A DNA stretch of 64,000 bases from Mesorhizobium sp. B4-1-3 (GTDB lineage Bacteria > Pseudomonadota > Alphaproteobacteria > Rhizobiales > Rhizobiaceae): positions 372,001 to 436,000 of the forward strand of contig NZ_VFTG01000001.1 of the NCBI RefSeq assembly GCF_006439355.1. Direction: 5' to 3'. Positions 8,345 through 17,527 of this stretch are shown one piece after another. Both the position numbers and the translations under genes were made by a program. Every line of letters starts with the position of its first letter. Position 1 is the stretch's first letter. Under the pieces are notes generated by a model. It had not been told where the DNA came from. It did not search any database and saw nothing but the letters and a program-made list of their open reading frames with translations.

Positions 8345-8770
8345 ATGTCTCGAATGACGCCCTTCTCCAGCCCGCTTCTCCTGGGTTTCGATGCCATGGA
8401 AAAGACACTCGAGCGTCTGGCGAAGTCGGGCGACAGCTACCCTCCCTATAATATCGAGCGCCTCGGCGCCGCCGACGGCAAGGCCGAGAGGCTGCGCATC
8501 ACATTGGCCGTTGCCGGTTTCGCCGAAAGCGACCTCGATGTCACCACGGAGGAAAACCAGCTGATCGTGCGCGGTCGCCAGACCGACGACACCGAGCGTG
8601 AATTCCTGCACCGCGGCATCGCCGCGCGCCAGTTCCAGCGCTGTTTCGTGCTGGCCGATGGCATGCGGGTGATCGGTGCCGAGCTGAAGAACGGCCTGTT
8701 GTCGGTCGATCTCGACCGGCCGGAGTCCGAGCGGCTGGTACGGAAAATAAACATATCGGTGAAAGACTGA
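8345..8770 (+). CDS. Hsp20 family small heat-shock protein (IbpA-like)
   Basis: A 141-residue ATP-independent holdase of the alpha-crystallin family. The N-terminal SYPPYNIE motif at about residues 33-40 is typical of IbpA-like proteins. The alpha-crystallin domain runs from about 42 to 135 (RLRITLAVAGFAESDLDVTTEENQ is its start), and GLLSVDL is the conserved strand near its end. The ATG at 8345 is set by the ROSE leader. Rhizobia usually have several hsp20 copies, so no specific symbol is given. DUF1150 follows 63 bp downstream. Confidence 0.93.
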   Translation: MSRMTPFSSPLLLGFDAMEKTLERLAKSGDSYPPYNIERLGAADGKAERLRITLAVAGFAESDLDVTTEENQLIVRGRQTDDTEREFLHRGIAARQFQRCFVLADGMRVIGAELKNGLLSVDLDRPESERLVRKINISVKD

Positions 8771-8833
8771 CCTTCGCCGATGGCTCTATGCGAGGCGGCC
8801 AGTCCTGGCGTCCTCGCGCCAAGGAGGCTTGAA

Positions 8834-9091
8834 ATGACCAGAACTGACGAAACGATCACCATGACCAGCGGCGAATTCGCCCATCTCGGCGAAGGTTCGG
8901 TCGCCTATCTCAGGAAAGTATCGAGCGACGACCTGCGCGGCCGCTTCCCCGGCCTGCAGGAAATCGCGCCTGGCCTTGAGCTGTGGGCGCTGTTTGCCGC
9001 CAACGGCCAGCCGATCCTGCTTTCCGATGCCCGTGACCGGGCGCTGGCGGGTGCGTTGGAGAACGACCTGACCACTGTCGCGATCCACTAG
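8834..9091 (+). CDS. DUF1150 family protein
   Basis: An 85-residue soluble protein of the DUF1150 family. The visible family pattern includes EFAHLGEGSVAYLRK near the N-terminus and ELWALFAANGQPILLSD in the middle. The start follows a strong AAGGAGG. In alphaproteobacteria this family is often encoded directly after an IbpA-like hsp20 gene, as here, and is probably co-expressed with it under heat. Molecular role unknown; a cofactor or modulator of the small heat-shock protein is a reasonable guess. Confidence 0.85.
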   Translation: MTRTDETITMTSGEFAHLGEGSVAYLRKVSSDDLRGRFPGLQEIAPGLELWALFAANGQPILLSDARDRALAGALENDLTTVAIH

Positions 9092-9139
9092 ACCATAATC
9101 CCGAAAAGTGGGACCCGGTTTTCGGGTAAGATTATGGTC
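9091..9139. repeat. dispersed CATG-type palindrome (variant arms)
   Basis: Arms GACCATAATC and GATTATGGTC around CCGAAAAGTGGGACCCGGTTTTCGGG. The core matches the other dispersed palindromes but the arms differ, with compensating changes that keep the pairing. It begins at the last base of the DUF1150 stop codon. Confidence 0.8.
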
Positions 9140-9176
9140 AACTAAAGTAGCGACTGCTGGCAGTCCGAAATGGAAA

Positions 9177-9195
9177 GGGCCGCTCCCGGCGGCCC
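9177..9195 (-). terminator. possible terminator of ptsN
   Basis: Perfect 7-bp GC stem (GGGCCGC/GCGGCCC, loop of 5). On the minus strand it is followed by TTTCC, a weak U run, 45 bp after the ptsN stop codon. It could also stop plus-strand transcripts coming from DUF1150. Confidence 0.45.
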
Positions 9196-9239
9196 CTCTA
9201 GGGTTTATCCCAAAAGACAGGTTTTTAATCCAAGCGGCT

Positions 9240-9704
9240 TCAGGCCGCGTGCGAAGCCTGCGTGTCCGAGAGCAGCGCGTGGATTGCCACCGCATCGCGC
9301 GTACCCCTGATCTTGGCCACCGTGTCGGCATCGCGCAGCACGCGCGCGATGCGCGACAGCGCCTTGAGATGGTCGGCGCCGGCGCCTTCCGGCGCCAGCA
9401 GCAGAAAGACGAGGTCGACCGGCTGGTCGTCCAGCGCCTCGAAATCGACCGGCGTTTCCAGCCGGGCGAAAACGCCGGCGATCCGCTTCACGCCGGCGAG
9501 CTTGCCGTGCGGAATGGCGATGCCGTTGCCGACGCCGGTCGAGCCCAGCCGCTCGCGCTGCAGGACGGTGTCGAACACCTCCCGTTCGGGAATCCCCGAA
9601 ATCGCCGCGGCCCTCTCCGACAGCAATTGCAGAAGCTGCTTTTTGGAATTCGCCTTCAACGCCGGCATGATCGCCGAGACGCTGATGAGATCACTGAGAT
9701 CCAT
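9240..9704 (-). CDS. ptsN: PTS IIA-like nitrogen-regulatory protein
   Basis: EIIA-Ntr, the last phosphate carrier of the nitrogen-related PTS (PtsP-NPr-PtsN). It signals by its phosphorylation state and has no transport role. The 154-residue protein has the phosphorylatable His at H66 in GIAIPHGKL, and the FLLLAPEGAGADHLKALSRIA segment typical of the fold. It lies 60 bp after hpf in the order rpoN-hpf-ptsN, a widely conserved proteobacterial arrangement. Confidence 0.95.
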   Translation of the reverse strand: MDLSDLISVSAIMPALKANSKKQLLQLLSERAAAISGIPEREVFDTVLQRERLGSTGVGNGIAIPHGKLAGVKRIAGVFARLETPVDFEALDDQPVDLVFLLLAPEGAGADHLKALSRIARVLRDADTVAKIRGTRDAVAIHALLSDTQASHAA

Positions 9705-9764
9705 GCTTGAAAATCCCTTGCTCGCCTGCCGCGCCGGTCGTCGTCCCCCTCGCGCGGCTGGCTT

Positions 9765-10352
9765 TTATCCCTGAGCGACTTTGGTCGTCGACGGATCGAT
9801 CCAGCCGATATTGCCGTCCGGCCGGCGGTAGACGATGTTGAGATGGTCGGTTCCAGCGTTGCGGAACAGGAAGACCGGGCTGTCGCTGTTGTCGAGCTCG
9901 ATGACAGCCGACGCCACCGACATGGTTCGCAGCGTCATGCTTGATTCGGCGACGATGACCGGAGCGAAGTCCTCCGGAATGTCTTCCTCGTCGTCGGCAA
10001 GGGGGGCCATCACCGTGTAGGCGATGTCGGTCGGTTCTTCGCCATTGCCGTTGCCGGTGTTGCGCGACTTCAGCCGGCGCTTATAGCGGCGCAGCCGCGT
10101 TTCCAGGCGGTCGGCGGCCGCCTCGAAGGCGAGCGTCGGGTCTTGGGCGTCGCCGGTCGCCTGCAGCGAAGCGCCGGAATCGAGCCGGACCATGCAGTCG
10201 GCGGAGAAACGCGACCCCGATTTGATGACCGTGACATGTCCTGAAAAACCCCGATCGAAATATTTCTCGATCGCCTCGCCGACCCGGTCGCTGATGCGCG
10301 TGCGGAACGCATCGCCGATGTCCATGTGTTTTCCCGAAATGCGTAGATTCAT
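9765..10352 (-). CDS. hpf: ribosome hibernation promoting factor, long form
   Basis: A 195-residue protein that inactivates and dimerises 70S ribosomes in stationary phase. The N-terminal S30AE/YfiA domain (about 1-105) begins MNLRISGKHMDIG and ends in the basic RLRRYKRRLK. An acidic linker (LADDEEDIPEDF) leads to the C-terminal dimerisation domain (about 130-190). The presence of both domains marks the long form. The sigma-54 gene is upstream, but no clear -24/-12 promoter was seen in the 305-bp gap. Confidence 0.95.
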   Translation of the reverse strand: MNLRISGKHMDIGDAFRTRISDRVGEAIEKYFDRGFSGHVTVIKSGSRFSADCMVRLDSGASLQATGDAQDPTLAFEAAADRLETRLRRYKRRLKSRNTGNGNGEEPTDIAYTVMAPLADDEEDIPEDFAPVIVAESSMTLRTMSVASAVIELDNSDSPVFLFRNAGTDHLNIVYRRPDGNIGWIDPSTTKVAQG

Positions 10353-10657
10353 CTGAAAACTGACCTTCCTTGCTCAGGCTTCAAACTGTTCCCGAGTTTA
10401 TACCCGTGGTGTGCGCGCACAAGCTTCGCAGCGGCATGCGCGCCGATTTTAGACCCGAACTTTCCGGTTGATCACAAGTCGCCTTCTTGGCCGTCCGTGG
10501 CCGTGTCTGACGGACCCATTTGCCAGCGGGCATTACCACCCTGCTCATGCGGGCGGGCTTCTAGACACTTCATTGCGGCTTGTCAATCAAGCTTGGGAAC
10601 TGCAGGGAATCAGCCTGTCTGGTACAGACCAAGGCTTGTCGGGATTCCGGGGCAAGC
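10353..10657. other. 305-bp gap between rpoN and hpf
   Basis: Non-coding on both strands as far as I can see. It should hold the hpf promoter (minus strand). No terminator with a T run, no palindromic repeat of the families found elsewhere and no sigma-54 motif were recognised. Confidence 0.4.
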
Positions 10658-12181
10658 CTAGCGGCCGGCGTTGGCCAGAGCCCGCTTCTCGCGTCGCCGC
10701 TGCACGGAGGAGGCGATATTCATGCCCTCGCGGTATTTCGCGACGGTGCGGCGGGCGATGTCGATGCCGCTTTCCTTCAGCATGTCGACGATGGCGTCGT
10801 CGGAAAGCACGTCGGCGGGCTTTTCCTCCTCGATCATCTGCTTGATGCGGTCGCGCACGGCTTCGGACGAATGCGCTTCGCCGCCTTCGGCCGAGGCGAT
10901 CGATGCCGTGAAGAAATAGCGCAGCTCGAAGACGCCGCGCGGCGTCAGCATGTATTTGTTGGCGGTGACGCGGCTGACGGTCGATTCATGCATGCCGATG
11001 GCATCGGCCACTGTGCGCAGGTTGAGTGGTTTGAGGTGGCGCACGCCATGGACGAGGAAGGCATCCTGCTGCCGCACGATTTCCGACGACACCTTGAGAA
11101 TGGTCTTGGCCCGCTGATCGAGGCTGCGCGTCAGCCAGTTGGCGTTCTGCAGGCATTCGGCGAGGAAATCCTTTTCCGCCTGGCCCTTGGCGTGGCTCGA
11201 GACACGGGCGAAGTAGACATTGTCCACCAGCACGCGCGGCAGCGTGTCGGCGTTGAGCTCCACCGCCCAGCTGCCATCATTGGCCGCGCGCACCTCGACA
11301 TCGGCGACGATCGCATCGCTGGCGCCGCCCGAAAACGCCAGGCCGGGACGCGGATCGAGCGCGCGGATCTCTGCCAGCATGTCGAGGAGGTCCTCTTCGT
11401 CGACGCCGCAGATGCGTTTCAGCGTCTGGAAATCCCGCCGCGCCAGAAGCTCGAGATTGGCGACCAGCGCTTTCATCGCCGGATCGAGCCGGTCGCGCCC
11501 TGCAAGTTGCAGCGAGAGGCACTCCGCAAGGTCGCGCGCGAAAAGTCCTGGCGGCTCGAAGGTCTGGCAGACGCCAAGCACGCGCGCCACTGTAGCGTTG
11601 TCCGCACCGAGCCGGGCCGCGATCTCGCCGAGGTCGGCGCGCAAATAACCGGCTTCGTCGAGCCCGTCGGCCAACTCGCCCGCGATCAGCCGATCGCCGG
11701 GGTTCAGCGAAGCAAGCGCGATCTGCTCGCCGACATGTTCGCGCAGCGTGACGACGGCCGCGGCCATGTCGCCGACGTCGAATCCTTCCGATGACGCCAT
11801 GCCGCCGCCGGCGGCCGACTTCCACTGCGCCGTAAGGTCTGGCCCCAACCTCTCATGGATCCCGGGATCGTCGGGAAACAGGTTTTCCAGGGAGGAATCG
11901 AGCTTTTGCGAGATCGCTTCGGCGCTCCACTCCGTCTCGTCCTCGAACCAGTCGCCATCGGAATCCCGATCCGGCGCCGTCTCGCTTTTCTGGGCCTGGT
12001 CGCCCACGGCGTCGTCCTGCGACTCGGCCCGCTCCAGGAGCGGGTTGCGCTCGATCTCCTCGTCGATGAAGCGCTCGAGCTCGACATGGGTGAGCTGCAG
12101 CAGACGGATCGACTGCATCAGCTGCGGCGTCATCACCAGCGACTGGGACTGTCTGAGCTGCAGTTTGGCTGCCAGCGCCAT
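10658..12181 (-). CDS. rpoN: RNA polymerase sigma-54 factor
   Basis: Sigma factor for nitrogen-fixation, dicarboxylate transport and other enhancer-dependent promoters, 507 residues. Region I is Gln/Leu-rich (KLQLRQSQSLVMTPQLMQ), followed by an acidic region II (ESQDDAVGDQ...DSDGDW). The core-binding domain and HTH (MHESTVSRVTANKY) come next, and the C-terminal RpoN box is ARRTVAKYRE. I prefer the ATG at 12181 over an upstream TTG at 12193, because MALAAKLQLRQSQ is the usual N-terminus. It follows lptB by 187 bp on the same strand. Confidence 0.97.
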   Translation of the reverse strand: MALAAKLQLRQSQSLVMTPQLMQSIRLLQLTHVELERFIDEEIERNPLLERAESQDDAVGDQAQKSETAPDRDSDGDWFEDETEWSAEAISQKLDSSLENLFPDDPGIHERLGPDLTAQWKSAAGGGMASSEGFDVGDMAAAVVTLREHVGEQIALASLNPGDRLIAGELADGLDEAGYLRADLGEIAARLGADNATVARVLGVCQTFEPPGLFARDLAECLSLQLAGRDRLDPAMKALVANLELLARRDFQTLKRICGVDEEDLLDMLAEIRALDPRPGLAFSGGASDAIVADVEVRAANDGSWAVELNADTLPRVLVDNVYFARVSSHAKGQAEKDFLAECLQNANWLTRSLDQRAKTILKVSSEIVRQQDAFLVHGVRHLKPLNLRTVADAIGMHESTVSRVTANKYMLTPRGVFELRYFFTASIASAEGGEAHSSEAVRDRIKQMIEEEKPADVLSDDAIVDMLKESGIDIARRTVAKYREGMNIASSVQRRREKRALANAGR

Positions 12182-12368
12182 GGTGGGATTCAAACGCCTC
12201 GTCTACGCGTCGTACAGTTGTTTTTCGGTCGGGCATAGAAACTGGCCCGGCTTTTGCTTGTCAAGGAAAACGCTAGCAGCTGCGGCTTACCGGAGCGTTA
12301 TCGAGCGCTAAAATAGCGAAAACCGCCACGCGACTTCGAAAATCGCGCCACCGCCCGAAAACCCGCGC

Positions 12369-13187
12369 TCAGAGCGTGAAGCCCTCGCCGAGATAGAGAC
12401 GCCGCACATCGGCGTTGGCGACGATCTCGTCGGCGCGGCCATGCGTCAGCACCTGGCCGGCATGGATGATATAGGCGCGGTCTATCAGGCCGAGCGTCTC
12501 GCGCACATTGTGATCGGTGATCAAGACGCCGATGCCGCGGGCCGTGAGGTGGCGAACCAGCTGCTGGATGTCGGCGACGGCGATCGGGTCGATACCGGCG
12601 AAGGGTTCGTCGAGCAGCATATAGGCCGGCCGCGTCGCCAGAGCCCGCGCGATTTCTAGGCGGCGCCGTTCGCCGCCCGACAGCGACATTGACGGCGCCT
12701 TGCGCAGATGGCTGATGTGGAATTCCTCGAGCAGCTCGTCGAGGTTGCGTTCACGCACCGTGCGATCCTTTTCGACCACCTCCAGTACGGCGCGGATGTT
12801 CTGCTCGACGTTCAGGCCGCGAAAGATCGAGGCTTCCTGCGGCAGATAGCCGATGCCGAGGCGGGCGCGCCGGTACATCGGCATCGACGTGACGTCGAAA
12901 CCGTCGATCTCGATCGAGCCTTCATCGACCGGCACAAGGCCCGTGACCATGTAGAAGCAGGTGGTCTTGCCGGCGCCATTGGGGCCGAGCAGGCCGACGG
13001 CTTCGCCGGCACGCACGCCGAGCGTCACCCCGCTCACCACCTTGCGGCCCTTGTAGCTCTTGGTCAGGCCCTTGGCGATCAGGGTGCCCTTGAACTTTGC
13101 CTTGTCGGTGCCGACCGTCGCCGGCGCAGCCGGCTTTGCGGCCGCCCGTCCCGGAAGACGGGCCAGCAGCGAGGAAACGCCGGCCAT
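12369..13187 (-). CDS. lptB: LPS export ABC transporter ATPase
   Basis: ATPase of the LptB2FGC complex that extracts lipopolysaccharide from the inner membrane, 272 residues. Walker [10 protein letters not shown], signature LSGGERRR, Walker [11 protein letters not shown] and the switch His in [10 protein letters not shown] are all present. It carries an extra N-terminal stretch of about 35 residues, rich in Ala, Pro and Arg, before the ABC fold; E. coli LptB has about 241 residues. Its ATG overlaps the lptA stop by one base (TAATG), so translation is probably coupled. lptF and lptG are not in the window. Confidence 0.95.
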   Translation of the reverse strand: MAGVSSLLARLPGRAAAKPAAPATVGTDKAKFKGTLIAKGLTKSYKGRKVVSGVTLGVRAGEAVGLLGPNGAGKTTCFYMVTGLVPVDEGSIEIDGFDVTSMPMYRRARLGIGYLPQEASIFRGLNVEQNIRAVLEVVEKDRTVRERNLDELLEEFHISHLRKAPSMSLSGGERRRLEIARALATRPAYMLLDEPFAGIDPIAVADIQQLVRHLTARGIGVLITDHNVRETLGLIDRAYIIHAGQVLTHGRADEIVANADVRRLYLGEGFTL

Positions 13188-13783
13188 TAGTTGCCCGACG
13201 CTCCCTGCTGCTGCGCGCCTTGCTTCTGGGGCGTGAACGACATCATCACGCGGCCGCCGCAGCCGTCGACATTGGCGAGGCCGCTCTTCATCTGAACGGT
13301 GAGCTTGCAGCCCTTGAGCACATTGTCGCCCTGCGACAGCACCACTTCCTTGCCCTTGAGCACCAGCACCTGCGTCTTCATGTCGAACGTGCCGCTGTCG
13401 CCCGTGGCGATCTGATCGTTCGACTTGACGTAGACTTTGTTCTCCACCTCCAGGTGGTCGATATTGGCGGCGCCCGTCATCGCCGACGCGCCGGCCGCGG
13501 CGCTTTTGCCGGCATTGGCATCCTTGACATAGTAGACCGTCATCTTGCCGGCCTTGAGCAGGGTCGGCCCCTGATTGACCGTGACGTTGCCGCTGAATAT
13601 GGCCATGCTTTCGGCCTGGCGGACCTCAAGCTTGTCGCTTTCGATCTGGATCGGCTGGTCGCCGGACAGCTTGAGCCCGGACATCTGGCTGGTCGCGCTC
13701 GACTGCGCGAAGGAATGCGCCGTCGCCAAGAACAGCAATCCGGAAGCAGCGCCCGCAAGCCATGCCGATTTACTGCGACGCAT
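13187..13783 (-). CDS. lptA: LPS transport periplasmic protein LptA
   Basis: Periplasmic bridge protein (OstA/LptA beta-jellyroll) carrying lipopolysaccharide between inner and outer membranes, 198 residues. A signal peptide is clear, with cleavage after AHSFA near residue 27. The jellyroll repeats include [24 protein letters not shown] and [19 protein letters not shown], and a Gln-rich tail ends the protein. I chose ATG 13783, which has GGAG six bases upstream, over a GTG at 13795. It overlaps the lptC end by 14 bp. Confidence 0.9.
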   Translation of the reverse strand: MRRSKSAWLAGAASGLLFLATAHSFAQSSATSQMSGLKLSGDQPIQIESDKLEVRQAESMAIFSGNVTVNQGPTLLKAGKMTVYYVKDANAGKSAAAGASAMTGAANIDHLEVENKVYVKSNDQIATGDSGTFDMKTQVLVLKGKEVVLSQGDNVLKGCKLTVQMKSGLANVDGCGGRVMMSFTPQKQGAQQQGASGN

Positions 13784-14483
13784 TCTGTTCTCCACCGTTT
13801 ACCCCCGCTGCCTTCAGCGCGGCTGGATCTATGTTGACGCGAACCCGGTTCTCGAAGACCACGAGCCTGCCATTGTCCTCGACCGCCATCGAGTCCGCGG
13901 TGATGCGCGATCCGCCGCGGCTGACATCGACCGGATTGCTCGTCTTCATAGAGCCTTTGCCCATGTCTAGGAAGATCGATTTGAACTTCGCCGCCAGACC
14001 GTCCGTCGTCGTCACGCTAACCTCGCTGGTCAGGTCCATGGTGTTGGCGTCGCGATTGTAGATACCGTGCGCGGCATCGACCGACACGATGTTGTCGGTG
14101 GCGACGGGCAGCTTGGCGTTGATGCCTTCGAGATCGATGACGGCCTGCTGCCCGACATCCTGCGTCGCCCTGGTCGCCGTCAGCGAATAGGGCAGCTTCT
14201 GCTTGGTGAAGCCGTTGAGCTTCGGATTGGCCATCACCAGCTTGCCGTCGGAAAACGCCGTGCCGTCGGCCTGCACCGAGACGGCAAGAGGCGCTTTGAG
14301 ATAGGAATAGACTGGAAAAGCGACGGCGATCGCGACCGCGAGCAGCGGCACCGCGAATTTCAGCACGCGCACGCGGCGCGAGTGGCGCCGCGCGCGGTTG
14401 AAGGCATCGCCACGCGTGCCGCCTTGGGTGGCCGGGGCCGATGCCTCACCGGCATGGCTGGTTTCGTCAGATCGCGCCAACAT
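13770..14483 (-). CDS. lptC: LPS export protein LptC
   Basis: Bitopic inner-membrane member of the Lpt complex, 237 residues. A cytoplasmic N-terminus of about 40 residues is followed by one membrane helix (VLKFAVPLLAVAIAVAFPVYSYL region) and a periplasmic jellyroll domain. The segment LEGINAKLPVATDN and the C-terminal SRGGSRITADSMAVEDNGRL fit LptC-type proteins. It is the first gene of the overlapping lptC-lptA-lptB series. The proximal promoter should lie in the 289-bp gap shared with the divergent sppA. Confidence 0.88.
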   Translation of the reverse strand: MLARSDETSHAGEASAPATQGGTRGDAFNRARRHSRRVRVLKFAVPLLAVAIAVAFPVYSYLKAPLAVSVQADGTAFSDGKLVMANPKLNGFTKQKLPYSLTATRATQDVGQQAVIDLEGINAKLPVATDNIVSVDAAHGIYNRDANTMDLTSEVSVTTTDGLAAKFKSIFLDMGKGSMKTSNPVDVSRGGSRITADSMAVEDNGRLVVFENRVRVNIDPAALKAAGVNGGEQNASQ

Positions 14484-14772
14484 GACTTTCTAATGGACCT
14501 TTGCCCGCCCAAACACCGCCTATAGGTGGTATGCCGGCACCTACAAGCAAGCACAAGCGGAGGAAAACTGCAAAAATGTGACAACCGGCCGCCAGCGTAA
14601 TCGACAGGAATCCGGCGAGACCGCTGTACTTTATAGCAGATAGGGACTTGGTTGCGTTAATTTTTCGTGAGGCCGGCGTCAACGCTTCATGGCGGGCATT
14701 TTCAGGAAACGGTAGCCGTGTGCCAAGGCTTGCTTTAAAAGCGTGCTTTCCCACCGATCCATGAGGCTGACG

Positions 14773-15729
14773 ATGGCAATGAGAGCCGACGACCTGATCG
14801 ACCGCCGCCGCTTGCGCCGCAAGCTGACTTTCTGGCGCGTGGTCGCGTTTCTGGTTCTGGCGGCCGCAATTATCGCTTTCTCGACCTGGCTCTATGACGA
14901 CAATTTTACCGGCCGGGCGGTCCCGCACATCGCCAAGGTCACGATCGAAGGCACCATCACCGAGGACGAGGACCTGCTCAAAAGGCTGGAATCGATCCGC
15001 AAGTCGCCGGAGGTGAAGGGCGTCATCCTGTCGATCGATTCGCCCGGAGGCACCACTGTCGGCGGCGAGTCGACATTCGAAGCCGTGCGCAAGCTTGCCG
15101 GCGACAAGCCTGTGGTGGCCGAGGTCGGCACGCTGGCGGCGTCGGCCGGCTATATGATCGCCAGCGCAGCCGACCATATCGTCGCCCGCAAGACCTCGAT
15201 CGTCGGCTCGATCGGCGTGCTGATCCAATACCCCGATGTCAGCGGCCTCATGGACAAGCTCGGCATCAAGCTGGAGGAAGTGAAATCGTCGCCACTCAAG
15301 GCCTCGCCCTCGCCATTCAAGCCGACCAATGACGATGAGCGCGCCATGGTGCGCAAGCTGATCCTCGACAGTTACGACTGGTTCGTCGGCATCGTCGCGG
15401 ACCGCCGCAAGATGACGCATGAGCAGGCGCTGGCGCTGGCCGACGGTTCGATCTTCACCGGCCGCCAAGCTTTGGCCAACCATCTGATCGACGCCGTCGG
15501 CGGTGAGCAGGAGGCGATCGACTGGCTGGCGACGAAGGGCGTGGACGCCAAGCTCAAGGTCGTCGAGTGGAAGGACAGGGACAGGCGTGGCGGCTTCCTG
15601 TTCTCCCAGTCGATGGCAAAACTGGCGGCCAAGGCGCTTGGCCTGCCGGATGCCGGCGGCGATGTCATTCACGAGCTAGGCGCCGACCGCTTGTTTCTTG
15701 ACGGTCTCGTTTCGGTCTGGCACCCTTGA
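14773..15729 (+). CDS. sppA: signal peptide peptidase SppA, short form
   Basis: Membrane-anchored serine protease of family S49 that degrades cleaved signal peptides, 318 residues. An N-terminal membrane helix (VVAFLVLAAAIIAFSTWLY) precedes one protease domain. The Ser-Lys dyad is S124 (GTLAASAGYMI) and K176, 52 residues apart as in Bacillus SppA. VILSIDSPGGTT is the oxyanion segment. The start at 14773 has GAGG six bases upstream; ATGs at 14761 and 14779 are alternatives. ihfB follows 77 bp later. Confidence 0.92.
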   Translation: MAMRADDLIDRRRLRRKLTFWRVVAFLVLAAAIIAFSTWLYDDNFTGRAVPHIAKVTIEGTITEDEDLLKRLESIRKSPEVKGVILSIDSPGGTTVGGESTFEAVRKLAGDKPVVAEVGTLAASAGYMIASAADHIVARKTSIVGSIGVLIQYPDVSGLMDKLGIKLEEVKSSPLKASPSPFKPTNDDERAMVRKLILDSYDWFVGIVADRRKMTHEQALALADGSIFTGRQALANHLIDAVGGEQEAIDWLATKGVDAKLKVVEWKDRDRRGGFLFSQSMAKLAAKALGLPDAGGDVIHELGADRLFLDGLVSVWHP

Positions 15730-15806
15730 CATCTCGCTGGGACGAGCCAAAAAAGCAATAAAATCATCCTGATAATCGACTGCAGTGGTTTTACGGGGAA
15801 CGTTCT

Positions 15807-16091
15807 ATGATCAAATCCGAGCTTGTGCAGATCATTGCCGCGCGCAACCCGCACCTTTTCCTGCGCGACGTTGAAAACATCGTCGGCGCGATCTTTGACG
15901 AGATCACCGACGCGCTTGCCGAGGGCAACCGGGTCGAGCTGCGCGGTTTCGGCGCCTTTTCGGTGAAGAACCGCCCCGCCCGCACCGGCCGCAACCCGCG
16001 CACCGGCGAATCCGTCGAGGTCGAGGAAAAGTGGGTGCCGTTCTTCAAGACCGGCAAGGAGTTGCGCGAAAGGCTGAACAGCGGCAAATAG
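15807..16091 (+). CDS. ihfB: integration host factor subunit beta
   Basis: A 94-residue nucleoid protein that forms a heterodimer with IhfA and bends DNA. This matters for sigma-54 enhancers, replication and recombination. The HU/IHF fold is clear: [16 protein letters not shown] at the start, the [23 protein letters not shown] arm containing the intercalating Pro, and the terminal [15 protein letters not shown]. Its place after sppA is conserved in many proteobacteria. Confidence 0.96.
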   Translation: MIKSELVQIIAARNPHLFLRDVENIVGAIFDEITDALAEGNRVELRGFGAFSVKNRPARTGRNPRTGESVEVEEKWVPFFKTGKELRERLNSGK

Positions 16092-16130
16092 GCGCCGCGC
16101 CGGCGGGTTGAGAGGGCATCTTGGCGCTTA

Positions 16131-16179
16131 AAGCATGTCTCCCGAGAGTGGAAGGCCGGTTCGGGGCAAGGACATGCGC
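16131..16179. repeat. dispersed CATG palindrome
   Basis: Arms AGCATGTCT and a slightly diverged GGACATGC around CCCGAGAGTGG and CCGGTTCGGGG. It lies between ihfB and the LapA-domain gene and is the most diverged copy in its core. Confidence 0.7.
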
Positions 16180-16209
16180 GCTTAGGAAGCTTCTCTCTGT
16201 GGAGATCTG

Positions 16210-16542
16210 ATGTTCAATCGCTTCATCCTCGTCGTGGTCTTCGTGCCGCTGGCAATCATCCTGATCGCGCTCGCCGTCGCCAATCGCGGCGCCGTCGCCT
16301 TCACGCTCGATCCGTTTCATCCCGGCAATCCCGCGCTGACGCTGAACCTGCCGCTCTTCATCTTCCTGTTCATTGCCTTGGCCGTCGGTATGATCGTCGG
16401 CAGCGTGGCGACCTGGGTGAAGCAGGGGCGCTACCGCAAGCTCGCGCGCCAGCGCGGTCTGGAAGCCGAAAACCTGCGCCAGGCGGTGGGCCGCCCGCCG
16501 GCGGCGCTCAAAGGGCCGGCGCTGCCCAAGCCCACGAACTGA
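16210..16542 (+). CDS. LapA/DUF1049 domain membrane protein
   Basis: A 110-residue inner-membrane protein with two hydrophobic helices (about 5-26 and 43-66) and a basic, likely cytoplasmic C-terminal tail. The pattern ANRGAVAFTLDPF followed by LPLFIFLFIALAVGMIVGSVATW matches the lipopolysaccharide assembly protein A (DUF1049) family. E. coli LapA works with LapB in controlling LPS synthesis. No lapB is in the window, so a role in LPS control is inference. RBS: GTGGAGATCTG. Confidence 0.85.
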   Translation: MFNRFILVVVFVPLAIILIALAVANRGAVAFTLDPFHPGNPALTLNLPLFIFLFIALAVGMIVGSVATWVKQGRYRKLARQRGLEAENLRQAVGRPPAALKGPALPKPTN

Positions 16543-16564
16543 ACAACGCCCTACGGAGCCTCCG

Positions 16565-17527
16565 ATGCTGCATATTTCGGCCGAAGAGGTCGACCGCGCG
16601 CTGACCTTTTCCGGCCTTGTCGAGACATTGCGCGCCGCTTTCCGCGAGGGCGCCGTGCAGCCGGTTCGCCACCATCACGGCGTGGAGCGGCCGGACGGTG
16701 CGGCCTCGACCCTGCTTTTGATGCCGGCCTGGACCGACTTCAACGCCGCCGGCACCTCGGCGGGAGGCCATATCGGCGTCAAGATCGTCACCGTGTCGCC
16801 AGACAACAATGCTATCGGCAAGCCGGCGGTGATGGGCCTTTATCTTCTGCTCGACGGCGTCACCGGCGAGCCGCAGGCGCTGATCGACGGCCAACGGCTG
16901 ACACAGTGGCGCACAGCCTGCGCCTCGGCGCTCGCCGCCTCCTATCTCGCCCGCAAGGATGCCTCGCGGCTTCTGGTGATCGGCGCCGGCGCGCTGTCGC
17001 CATTCCTCGCCAAGGCGCATTCGGCGGTCAGGCCGATCACCTCGATCCGCATCTGGAACCGCACGCCCGCCAATGCCGAAAAGGTGGCCGCCGCCTTGCG
17101 CGCCGAAGGCTTTCCGGCCAATGCGGCCGGCGATCTGGACGCGGAGCTTGCCGAGACCGACATCATCGCCTCCGCGACCATCTCGAACACGCCGCTCGTC
17201 AAGGGCGCGCGGCTGAAGCCGGGCGCCCATGTCGATCTCGTCGGCGGCTTTACCCCGACGATGCGCGAAAGCGATGACGATGCGATCAAGCGCGCCCGCG
17301 TCTATGTCGACACCCGGGCCGGCGCAACCAAGGAAGCCGGCGACATCGTCCAGCCGCTGGCCTCGGGCGTGCTGGAGCCGGAAGCGATCGTCGCCGACCT
17401 GCACGAGCTCGCGCGCGGCCAGAAGCAGGGCCGGCAAACCGACAACGAGATCACGCTGTTCAAGTCGGTCGGGGCAGCGCTTGAAGACCTCGCCGCAGGC
17501 ATCGCCATCTACAAGGCGCTCAAATAG
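16565..17527 (+). CDS. ornithine cyclodeaminase/mu-crystallin family protein
   Basis: A 320-residue NAD(P)-dependent enzyme. The family includes ornithine cyclodeaminase, alanine dehydrogenase (archaeal) and delta1-pyrroline-2-carboxylate reductase. [11 protein letters not shown], the substrate-binding [18 protein letters not shown] and the Rossmann motif [10 protein letters not shown] are visible. The residues do not let me choose between reductase and cyclodeaminase; a reductase of cyclic imino acids such as those from hydroxyproline breakdown is a frequent role in rhizobia. Its stop overlaps the convergent EVE gene by 8 bp. Confidence 0.87.
   Translation: MLHISAEEVDRALTFSGLVETLRAAFREGAVQPVRHHHGVERPDGAASTLLLMPAWTDFNAAGTSAGGHIGVKIVTVSPDNNAIGKPAVMGLYLLLDGVTGEPQALIDGQRLTQWRTACASALAASYLARKDASRLLVIGAGALSPFLAKAHSAVRPITSIRIWNRTPANAEKVAAALRAEGFPANAAGDLDAELAETDIIASATISNTPLVKGARLKPGAHVDLVGGFTPTMRESDDDAIKRARVYVDTRAGATKEAGDIVQPLASGVLEPEAIVADLHELARGQKQGRQTDNEITLFKSVGAALEDLAAGIAIYKALK

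Noticed and set aside
10353..10657. Sigma-54 promoter for hpf beside rpoN
   Set aside because: No GG and GC pair with the required 10-bp spacing in a good -24/-12 context was found on the minus strand.
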